Positions 51,279 to 58,705 of a DNA stretch of 64,000 nucleotides are shown piece after piece. The position numbers and the translations under genes are program-made. The stretch comes from DATGMS01 sp040905145. GTDB taxonomy: Bacteria > Bacteroidota > Bacteroidia > Cytophagales > Cyclobacteriaceae. Below the pieces are notes generated by a model, which saw only the letters and a program-made list of their open reading frames with translations, was not told where the DNA came from and did not search any database. Each line of letters begins with the position of its first letter. The first letter of the stretch is position 1. The stretch spans positions 1 to 64,000 of the forward strand of contig JBBDSC010000202.1 in NCBI GenBank assembly GCA_040905145.1, given 5' to 3'.

Positions 51279-52394
51279 ATGAAAGTCGTAATGTATTATC
51301 ATTCTTTAATTTCTGGCTGGAACCACGGCAATGCTCATTTTCTGCGGGGAATATATGCCTCATTGCAAAGGATGGAACATGAGGTGATTGTTTATGAGCC
51401 AAAGGGGGGATGGAGCCTTTCTTCTCTTCTACAGGACTATGGGAATCAAGCCCTTGAAAATTTTAATTATAATTTCCCACACTTACAGACCAATTTTTAT
51501 GACCCTAAAGATTATAATCTACAGGAAATGTTGGAAGGTGCCGACCTGGTGATCGTACATGAGTGGAATGATCCGGAATTGGTCAGGACCATAGGGCAGT
51601 ACAGGCTCGTCAAAGATTTTACCCTGTTCTTTCATGATACGCACCATCGGGCCATTTCTGCGAAAGAAGAAATGGAAAACTTTGAGCTTATCCATTATGA
51701 TGGAGTACTTGCCTTTGGCAATACTCTACGGAATGTCTATAAGCAGGAGGGATGGCACGAACAAGTCTGGACTTGGCATGAGGCAGCAGACTTGGATACC
51801 TACTATCCAATGGACAGGGGTGAATTAATAGGTGACGTGGTGTGGGTCGGAAATTGGGGGGACGAGGAGCGGACCCAAGAAATCCATGAATATATCATAG
51901 AACCCATAAAAGCACTTCATTTAAAAGCAAAGTTTTATGGGGTAAGATATCCCCAACATGCCATCGACTCATTGGAAAAAGCAGGAATAGCCTATGGCGG
52001 ATATCTCCCCACCAGCAGCGTAGCCGAAATATATTCAAAATACAAAGCCACCATACATGTTCCCAGGCGTTTTTACCGGGAACATCTCCACGGCATCCCT
52101 ACCATTCGCCCTTTTGAGGCAATGTCATGTAAAATACCTCTCCTAAGTGCTCCCTGGAAAGATACAGAACATCTCTTTACTAAAGGGAAAGATTATTTAA
52201 TGGCGGAAAATGGGGAGGAGATGACCAAATTATTGGACAGGGTCCTGTCAGAAGAAGATTTTGCCAGATCAATGACAGATCAGGCCTATGACACGATCTG
52301 TTCCAGACATACTTGCGATCACAGAGCAAAAGAATTACTGGAGATATATGCCGAAAATATTTCTCAAAAAGTAAAACGAGGAGGTTTAAAATGA
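51279..52394 (+). CDS. CgeB-like glycosyltransferase 1
   Basis: 371 residues from the ATG at 51279 (MKVVMYYHSLISGWNHGNAH); the frame is open from 51204 but that would overlap the previous gene. The pattern GNAHFLRGIYASLQRMEHEV, then IRPFEAMSCKIPLLSAPWKD and the C-terminal SRHTCDHRAKELLEIY, matches CgeB-type glycosyltransferases (GT-B fold). It shares this outline with the next two genes, so the three are paralogues. The stop overlaps the next start (ATGA). Confidence 0.78.
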   Translation: MKVVMYYHSLISGWNHGNAHFLRGIYASLQRMEHEVIVYEPKGGWSLSSLLQDYGNQALENFNYNFPHLQTNFYDPKDYNLQEMLEGADLVIVHEWNDPELVRTIGQYRLVKDFTLFFHDTHHRAISAKEEMENFELIHYDGVLAFGNTLRNVYKQEGWHEQVWTWHEAADLDTYYPMDRGELIGDVVWVGNWGDEERTQEIHEYIIEPIKALHLKAKFYGVRYPQHAIDSLEKAGIAYGGYLPTSSVAEIYSKYKATIHVPRRFYREHLHGIPTIRPFEAMSCKIPLLSAPWKDTEHLFTKGKDYLMAENGEEMTKLLDRVLSEEDFARSMTDQAYDTICSRHTCDHRAKELLEIYAENISQKVKRGGLK

Positions 52395-53479
52395 AAAGAG
52401 AATTGCAGATAGCGTTTTTTGGCAGCAGCCTGGTAAGTGCTTATTGGAATGGTGCTGCCACCTATTACCGTGGAATTATAAAGACCCTGCACCACCAGGG
52501 CCATTCCATTACTTTTTATGAACCGGATGTGTATGGCCGACAAGCCAACCGCGATATACCGGATCCTGAATATGCAAAAGTCGTCATTTACCAACCTAAT
52601 GAAGATGATTTAAGTAAATGCCTGGTATTGGCCAAAGATGCTGATATTATCATTAAAGCGAGTGGAGTGGGTATATTTGACAGGGAGCTTGAAGAGAGGG
52701 TGTTGGATCTCCGAAAGGAGGGCCGGCAGATAATTTTTTGGGATGTGGATGCGCCTGCTACACTTGACCGGATGATCAATGTGAAAAATGATTACTTCAA
52801 ATACCTGGTTCCAAAATTTGATCAAATCCTGACTTATGGGGGAGGTCAGCCCGTAGAGGAAGTTTATAAGACATTTGGTGCCAGGGAATGCACCTCCATA
52901 TATAATGCTTTTGATTCTGAAACCCATTATCCGGTGTCTTCTCAAGAAGCTTATACTTGTGACCTTGCCTTTCTTGGCAACCGTCTTCCAGACCGGGAAA
53001 GTAGGGTGGAAAAATATTTTATTGAAGTGGCAGAAGCCCTGCCGGACAAAAAGTTCATTTTGGGAGGGAGTGGATGGGGAGACAAATCCCTTCCCAAAAA
53101 CATCAAATATATAGGCCATGTACCCACCCGTGACCATAATGCTTTTAACTGTTCCCCTTTGGCTGTTTTAAACATTAGCCGTGACAGTATGGCCACATAT
53201 GGTTTTTCCCCTGCTACCAGAGTTTTCGAAGCAGCAGGTGCTGGAGCCTGTATTATCACTGATGCATGGAATGGCATCTCTGAATTCTTCCAACCCAAGC
53301 AAGAAATACTTGTAGCCAACTCAACAGAAGAAGTGAAAAACCATTTATTGTTCCTTGGGGAGAAATGTGCCAAATCCATAGGGGAGGCGGCATTGAAAAA
53401 AGCGTTGAATTCCCATACCTATGGGCATAGGGCGCAGCAATTGGAAGAAATTCTCCAACTTAAAAATAATGTCATATGA
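52391..53479 (+). CDS. CgeB-like glycosyltransferase 2
   Basis: 362 residues from the ATG at 52391, overlapping the previous stop by 4 nt. SAYWNGAATYYRGIIKTLHH, then ITFYEPDVYGRQANRD near the N-terminus; TYGFSPATRVFEAAGAGACI and NSHTYGHRAQQLEEI near the C-terminus. It resembles genes 1 and 3 of the tandem most clearly in the W-x-N-G-x-A-T-x-Y-R-G start and the R-x-F-E-A-A motif. A GT-B glycosyltransferase; donor and acceptor unknown. Confidence 0.8.
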   Translation: MKRELQIAFFGSSLVSAYWNGAATYYRGIIKTLHHQGHSITFYEPDVYGRQANRDIPDPEYAKVVIYQPNEDDLSKCLVLAKDADIIIKASGVGIFDRELEERVLDLRKEGRQIIFWDVDAPATLDRMINVKNDYFKYLVPKFDQILTYGGGQPVEEVYKTFGARECTSIYNAFDSETHYPVSSQEAYTCDLAFLGNRLPDRESRVEKYFIEVAEALPDKKFILGGSGWGDKSLPKNIKYIGHVPTRDHNAFNCSPLAVLNISRDSMATYGFSPATRVFEAAGAGACIITDAWNGISEFFQPKQEILVANSTEEVKNHLLFLGEKCAKSIGEAALKKALNSHTYGHRAQQLEEILQLKNNVI

Positions 53480-54567
53480 AGATCGTATTCATTGGCCTGA
53501 CCATCAGTTCTTCCTGGGGCAATGGCCATGCGACCACCTACAGGGGCTTGTTAAAGGAATTGGGTCTGATGGGCCATGATATTTATTTCCTGGAACATGA
53601 CAAGCCCTGGTACAGCACCAACCGTGATTTTGATCAATCTGATGATTACCAGCTTGAATTCTACCGTTCCAAGGAAGAATTACAAAAGAAATTTGAGTCT
53701 CTGGTCAAATCTGCCAACATGGTGATCGTTGGATCCTATGTCCCCGAAGGGGTGGAGGTTTCCCAATGGGTCTTGACTACAGCCAAAGGAATAACGGCCT
53801 TTTATGATATTGACACGCCTGTGACCCTGCAACAACTTGATGAGGGAAAGCAGGAATATATCAGCAAAAGCTTAATCCCGGATTTTGACCTTTATCTTTC
53901 TTTCTCAGGAGGGAAAGTACTTCAACAATTGGAGAAAATCTACGGGGCAAAAAATGCAAAAGCTTTGTATTGTTCAGTAGATCCTTCCATTTATTATCCC
54001 ATGGGACTTGATAAGCAATGGACGCTGGGATATCTCGGCACTTATAGTGATGACAGACAACCTGGCGTCGAAGAACTATTGCTGCGTCCGGCCATTAACT
54101 TGCAGGAAAAAAACTTTGTGGTAGCAGGGTCAGGTTATCCTGAAGAGATAAGTTGGCCGGAAAATGTGGAGCGGATCAGTCACCTTTCCCCTCCCCTTCA
54201 CAGGGAGTTTTATAACCGACAGCGCTTTACCTTAAATATAACCCGGCAAGCTATGGTCAGATTAGGCTATTCGCCCAGTGTCAGATTATTTGAGGCGGCT
54301 GCCTGTGGGGTTCCTATAATAAGCGATTATTGGGAAGGATTAACTGACCTGTTTAAAGATCGAGAAGAAATCTTCATTGCCCGATCCACAGAAGAGGTGA
54401 TGGCTCTTCTCAGGGAAACATCAGATGAAGAGCTGAAGCGAATCGGAGAGGCTGCCCGCAAGAAAGTAATGGGATCTCATACAGCAGCACATCGGGCAAA
54501 GGAGTTGATTTCCTATTTTGAAGAAGTGAAATATATGGTGGAGGAAAAAAATATTCTGAAAGGCTAA
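53476..54567 (+). CDS. CgeB-like glycosyltransferase 3
   Basis: 363 residues starting at an ATGA overlap with the previous gene. SSWGNGHATTYRGLLKELGL, then IYFLEHDKPWYSTNRD; later LGYSPSVRLFEAAACGVPII and SDYWEGLTDLFKDREEIF, ending with GSHTAAHRAKEL. This member has the clearest CgeB pattern. Three tandem copies with 4-nt overlaps suggest that the glycan needs three similar but different transfers, or that the enzymes form a complex. Confidence 0.82.
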   Translation: MKIVFIGLTISSSWGNGHATTYRGLLKELGLMGHDIYFLEHDKPWYSTNRDFDQSDDYQLEFYRSKEELQKKFESLVKSANMVIVGSYVPEGVEVSQWVLTTAKGITAFYDIDTPVTLQQLDEGKQEYISKSLIPDFDLYLSFSGGKVLQQLEKIYGAKNAKALYCSVDPSIYYPMGLDKQWTLGYLGTYSDDRQPGVEELLLRPAINLQEKNFVVAGSGYPEEISWPENVERISHLSPPLHREFYNRQRFTLNITRQAMVRLGYSPSVRLFEAAACGVPIISDYWEGLTDLFKDREEIFIARSTEEVMALLRETSDEELKRIGEAARKKVMGSHTAAHRAKELISYFEEVKYMVEEKNILKG

Positions 54568-54595
54568 GGGTATTCCCCAAATTGATTCCCTATGA

Positions 54596-55444
54596 ATGAC
54601 GGGGAAGGAACTAATAAATAATATCTACATGATAACCAGTGAACAAACCCAAAAAGAAATTGAAAGACTAGGTCCATGGTTTCATAATCTTCATCTGCCC
54701 GGAAATCAGGAAACGGCTCCTGATCATTTCCTGGGAGACTTTCCTTCTTTTAAATGGGACCAGTTAAAGACCTATGTTCCTGAAGACCTTTCAGGTTGGC
54801 GGATATTGGACATTGGCTGCAATGCGGGGTTCTATACATTTGAATTGGCTAAAAGGGGTGCCAAGGTATTGGGAATTGACCTGGACCCGCACTATCTCAG
54901 GCAAGCTGAATGGGCAGCAAAGGTTTATGGATTGGAAGGTAAGGTTGAGTTCCGGCAGATGCAGGTTTATGACCTATGGAAAATTAATGAGGAGTTTGAT
55001 ATGGTGTGGTTTATGGGTGTCTTCTACCATTTACGTTATCCCCTTCTCGCTCTGGATATAATATCCCGAAAAGTTAAAAAGATGATGGTATTTCAGACCC
55101 TGATGATGCCTGATAAGGTAGAAAAGACCATAAAAGATAATTATCATGTCAATGACCGTAAGGAAATGCTTGAGGAAGGATGGCCTAAAATGGCCTTTAT
55201 AGAAAAAGAACTGGCCGGTGATCCAACCAACTGGTGGGTTCCCAATCATGCAGCTGTTGAAGCCATGTTGCGTACCTGCGGGTTAAAACCAACCGGCATT
55301 CCTGTTGATGAAACCTATGTATGCGTTCCTGATAAATCTTCCAAATCTGTCCTGGACTGGAACTATTCTGAATTTCTTTCCGCTATAGGTCAATCTTGGC
55401 AAGATCAGGAAAAGATCAAGATCAATAAGCCGGGTTTAAAATAA
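54596..55444 (+). CDS. SAM-dependent methyltransferase (TIGR04290-like)
   Basis: 282 residues from the ATG at 54596, or 271 from the ATG at 54629 (MITSEQTQKEIERLG), which may be the true start. The opening EIERLGPWFHNLHLP and the SAM-binding WRILDIGCNAGFYTFELAKR are clear, followed by FDMVWFMGVFYHLRYPLLAL. The head and outline match the family I know as TIGR04290, an uncharacterised methyltransferase group found with sugar genes. The C-terminal part, GDPTNWWVPNHAAVEAML, is family-like. It probably O-methylates a sugar or an aglycone (inference). Confidence 0.82.
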   Translation: MTGKELINNIYMITSEQTQKEIERLGPWFHNLHLPGNQETAPDHFLGDFPSFKWDQLKTYVPEDLSGWRILDIGCNAGFYTFELAKRGAKVLGIDLDPHYLRQAEWAAKVYGLEGKVEFRQMQVYDLWKINEEFDMVWFMGVFYHLRYPLLALDIISRKVKKMMVFQTLMMPDKVEKTIKDNYHVNDRKEMLEEGWPKMAFIEKELAGDPTNWWVPNHAAVEAMLRTCGLKPTGIPVDETYVCVPDKSSKSVLDWNYSEFLSAIGQSWQDQEKIKINKPGLK

Positions 55445-55469
55445 ATGCACATGATTTGATACAATTAAA

Positions 55470-55943
55470 ATGGCCAAGGTAGAGCTACAAATCACTATTC
55501 AGGCACCTGTTGAAAGGGTATTCGACCTTGCAAGAAATATTGACTTACATGTAGTTTCTGCAGCAAAGACACAGGAAAAAGTTATCGGAGGGAAAAACAC
55601 AGGTCTTTTGGAATTGAATGATACAGTTACCTGGAGAGCCAGGCATTTGGGGATTTGGCAGACATTGACCTCGAAAATGACTGAATTCGATAAACCCAAT
55701 TTTTTTACAGATCAAATGCTCAAAGGCGCTTTTAAATCCATGAAGCATGAACATTATTTTAAGGCAGAAGGACAAGGGACTGTAATGACTGATGTTCTGG
55801 TCTTTGAGTCTCCTTTTGGCCTTGTGGGGGAAGTGGTGGATAGGTTATTTTTGACCAATTATATGGCTAATTTTATAAAAGAAAGAAATGCGGTGGTAAA
55901 AAGAACTGCGGAATCCGGTGCATGGAGAGAATTTTTGGAGTAA
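55470..55943 (+). CDS. SRPBCC (START/Bet v1-like) small-molecule-binding protein
   Basis: 157 residues with the helix-grip pattern of SRPBCC proteins: VELQITIQAPVERVFDLARN at the start, FTDQMLKGAFKSMKHEHYFK in the middle, then TDVLVFESPFGLVGEVVDRL and the long C-terminal helix. It binds a hydrophobic ligand or acts as a cyclase/dehydratase; nothing in the sequence shows which. It starts 25 nt after the methyltransferase gene and is the last tightly spaced gene of the cassette. Confidence 0.8.
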   Translation: MAKVELQITIQAPVERVFDLARNIDLHVVSAAKTQEKVIGGKNTGLLELNDTVTWRARHLGIWQTLTSKMTEFDKPNFFTDQMLKGAFKSMKHEHYFKAEGQGTVMTDVLVFESPFGLVGEVVDRLFLTNYMANFIKERNAVVKRTAESGAWREFLE

Positions 55944-56080
55944 TAATTTTTATAAATTGTTCAGTTGTTTGATGTTATAAATGGGCTGAGTAGGAATTAA
56001 ATATAACAGGTTAACAAAATGGCCTCATTATTGATTTTTATTTGGAGCCTTATATTAGGTTACACCTTAACCCTTAAACC

Positions 56081-56635
56081 ATGAAAAATCCAACTAAAAA
56101 CTTCCTGAAAATGCTATTGGTTATATTCTCTTTTTCCATGCTTTATTCCTGCGGGGGCGGCAATGGAAATACAGGAGGCAATTGGACCGAAATTGATAGT
56201 GCTGAAGATACAGCAGCCGTTGAACAGAACCATCAGATGAGTTCTTCCAAGGACCCATCGGACTTTGACCCCAACAATTGGGTAAAGGTAGATCTTGATG
56301 AAAATTCAAATTTCAATTGGGAAGAATTTAAAAATCAATTCCAAGCCAGGGCAGAGGCCATAGGAGCTGGCTTTCAGCTTGACGATGATGAAATAACTTC
56401 CTCATGGGAAGAATTAAATGACGATTATTCCTATCAAACCGTTTATCGATATAGGGACAATGGATTGTGGCTACAGACCTATTATAGGAAAAATAATGGG
56501 CAGAGTGAGGCTGAACCCTTAGAAGATGAAGACAGGACACTGCTGACTAGGGAAGAGGCTCAAAATTCAGATCTAAATGAAATATGGGAAAAAATGGAAG
56601 AAGCTGCAAGGAGCTTTAAAGACAGTATCTTTTAG
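56081..56635 (+). CDS. Lipoprotein of unknown function
   Basis: 184 residues. The signal peptide ends in MLYSCGGG, a lipobox, and is followed by a Gly/Asn/Asp-rich linker. The rest is acidic and Trp-containing: WEEFKNQFQARAEAIG, TSSWEELNDDYSYQTVYRYR, then WLQTYYRKNNGQ. I recognise no family. It starts 137 nt after the SRPBCC gene, so it may be a separate unit; its position at the end of the cassette raises the possibility of a surface partner. Confidence 0.6.
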   Translation: MKNPTKNFLKMLLVIFSFSMLYSCGGGNGNTGGNWTEIDSAEDTAAVEQNHQMSSSKDPSDFDPNNWVKVDLDENSNFNWEEFKNQFQARAEAIGAGFQLDDDEITSSWEELNDDYSYQTVYRYRDNGLWLQTYYRKNNGQSEAEPLEDEDRTLLTREEAQNSDLNEIWEKMEEAARSFKDSIF

Positions 56636-56727
56636 CGGGCCGGAACACAAGACTTCTTGCCCTCTCGGTCTTGATCAGGAGGAGGAACTTTTCTGTTGGG
56701 CCGTACCGGGAATTGCCCAAAGGAGAA

Positions 56728-57015
56728 TCAGGATTCACTTATCCTTCTAAAGGTCCTGATCTTGCTATTGGCGGTACCTTGTTCAAATTCTTTGACCACA
56801 AGTTCTGTTGGGCTGATATTGAGCACTTCAGACTTTTCGATGACGGAAGGAATGGTCAATAACAGCATTCCCTCTTCTTCTTCCAGGGAAAAAGTTGCTT
56901 CTTTTTCATTACTCTGTAGAGACATTTTACGGTCTGCGCCCAATTCTACTACAGGTCCTCCATTTTCAAGTTCCCAGACTCCCTTAAGCAATTTTTCGAA
57001 ATGGTTCATCTTCAT
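56728..57015 (-). CDS. Small protein of unknown function, lipocalin-like pattern
   Basis: 95 residues from the ATG at 57015 (MKMNHFEKLLKGVWELENGG); codons further upstream to 57114 are basic and overlap malQ, so I reject them. Strands such as DRKMSLQSNEKEATFSLEEE and GMLLLTIPSVIEKSEV suggest a small beta-barrel of the lipocalin-like sort, as does the G-x-W motif near the start, but this is weak. It lies 52 nt downstream of malQ on the same strand. Confidence 0.5.
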   Translation of the reverse strand: MKMNHFEKLLKGVWELENGGPVVELGADRKMSLQSNEKEATFSLEEEEGMLLLTIPSVIEKSEVLNISPTELVVKEFEQGTANSKIRTFRRISES

Positions 57016-57067
57016 AATTTTAAACTTTTTGTATGAAAAGGTATAACAAATATGTGACCACTCTATC

Positions 57068-58591
57068 TTATTCAGCTTCTTTTTCCATTTTTTTCCACCT
57101 TCCATATAGCTCATTCATTTTCTTGAGCTCCCCTGTCTTTTTCGTGGGCAGTTGATTGGGTTTTAGGCGCCAGGTCCAGTTTCCTTTGTTGGTACCGGGA
57201 CGGTTCATGATGGCTTTTTCGTCCAATCCCAAAATATCCTGAATCGGCACAATGGCCAGATCCGATACGGACATAAGGGCCATTCGGTGCATGATTTGGT
57301 GGATGTTGCCTTTAGTGGCATTCAACCCTATGTAGCTGGACAACCTCTTGGTTTCTTCCTTTTTCAAAGAATTAAACCATCCAAGGCTTGTATTGTTATC
57401 ATGGGTTCCTGTAAATACCACACTGTGTTTGGTATGGTGATGGGGGATGTAGGGATTTTGCCCGATTTCTTCATCAAAGGCAAATTGTAGCACTTTCATT
57501 CCGGGGAAGTCAAAGTTTTCCAGTAAGTCATACACAGGCTGGTCCAGTAATCCCAAATCTTCGGCGATAAATGGCATGTCTGGAAATTTCTCCTGTACCA
57601 CCTGAAAAAATTCATTCCCGGGGCATGAAGACCATTTGCCGTTCATGGCCGTTTCATCTTTTGCAGGAACCTCCCAAAAAGCGGCAAAGGCCCTAAAATG
57701 ATCCAAGCGAACGACATCATACAGCCGCAAGTTTTGTCCTAAGCGTGCTATCCACCAATCAAAGTTATTTTTCTTTAAAGCCTTCCAGTCAAACACTGGC
57801 GTGCCCCATAGCTGGCCTGTCTCACTGAAATAATCCGGAGGAACCCCCGAAACTTTTGTTGGATTTTTGTTTTTGTCCAGTTTAAAATAAGTCGCATGGG
57901 CCCAGCAGTCTACACTGTCATGATTGATATAAAAGGGGATATCCCCAATGAAGGCTATTTCCCTTTGGCGACTATAATCCACTAGCTTTTCCCATTGGGA
58001 AAAGAAGAGGTATTGAATAAATTTTTCTTTTTTTATTCTTTCGGCCAGCTCTGTTTTTAATTGGGCCATCATATTTGGATCCCTGTCCCGGGCAGGTTTG
58101 GGCCACTCTGTCCAGCTACTCTGATATTTCCCTTTTAAGGATAGATAAATAGCATAATCCTCCAGCCATTCTTCATTTTCTTTACAGAATTTATTAAACA
58201 GGACACTGTGCTGCTTTTCTTTTTTAAGAAAAGTTTTATAAGCCATGTCCAAAAGCTCAAATTTATAGTTACTCACCACCTCAAATTCGACTTTCTGGTC
58301 ATTGAAAATTGGTGGAGAAGAAAGGATCTGCCTGGTCAGAAAACCTTCTTTTACCAGCAAGTCCGGGCTGATAAGCAGGGGGTTTCCCGCAAACGCAGAA
58401 AAGCTGCTATACGGAGAGTGACTAAAAAACGCTTCTGTTGGGTTGATGGGTAAGAGCTGCCAATATCGGTGGCCACTTTGGTGAAGGAAATCAATAAATT
58501 GATAGGCATTTTTTCCCATATCACCTATTCCATAAGAGGAAGGCAAAGAAGTGATGTGAAGTAAAATGGCACTGCTTCTTTTTAATTTCAT
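57068..58591 (-). CDS. malQ: 4-alpha-glucanotransferase (amylomaltase, GH77)
   Basis: 507 residues from the ATG at 58591 (MKLKRSSAILLHITSLPSSY). GH77 landmarks are GHRYWQLLPINPTE, SPYSSFSAFAGNPLLI, VVRLDHFRAFAAFWEVPA (catalytic Asp), IAEDLGLL (catalytic Glu) and FTGTHDNNTSLGWF (third Asp). It disproportionates maltodextrins by moving glucan segments. It lies downstream of treY in the minus-strand operon with a 114-nt gap, so a separate internal promoter is possible. Together they process maltodextrin or glycogen ends into trehalose and longer chains. Confidence 0.93.
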   Translation of the reverse strand: MKLKRSSAILLHITSLPSSYGIGDMGKNAYQFIDFLHQSGHRYWQLLPINPTEAFFSHSPYSSFSAFAGNPLLISPDLLVKEGFLTRQILSSPPIFNDQKVEFEVVSNYKFELLDMAYKTFLKKEKQHSVLFNKFCKENEEWLEDYAIYLSLKGKYQSSWTEWPKPARDRDPNMMAQLKTELAERIKKEKFIQYLFFSQWEKLVDYSRQREIAFIGDIPFYINHDSVDCWAHATYFKLDKNKNPTKVSGVPPDYFSETGQLWGTPVFDWKALKKNNFDWWIARLGQNLRLYDVVRLDHFRAFAAFWEVPAKDETAMNGKWSSCPGNEFFQVVQEKFPDMPFIAEDLGLLDQPVYDLLENFDFPGMKVLQFAFDEEIGQNPYIPHHHTKHSVVFTGTHDNNTSLGWFNSLKKEETKRLSSYIGLNATKGNIHQIMHRMALMSVSDLAIVPIQDILGLDEKAIMNRPGTNKGNWTWRLKPNQLPTKKTGELKKMNELYGRWKKMEKEAE

Positions 58592-58705
58592 CCCGTATAT
58601 AATTTTCTTTATCTTTAAAACCTGTCTCACCTAAGCGGGAATCTCTCAGAAATAATCATTCCGTGGGTGATAGCATTTTATCATGCTCGATTCATATCAA
58701 CTCCT

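Noticed and set aside
43921..55943. Ordinary O-antigen or capsule locus
   Set aside because: No Wzx, Wzy, Wza-type export, initiating transferase or polymerase gene is present.
56671..57046. Forward frames overlapping the minus-strand small protein downstream of malQ
   Set aside because: Their translations are Ser/Leu-rich shadow-like; the minus-strand frame has the better composition and a natural start.
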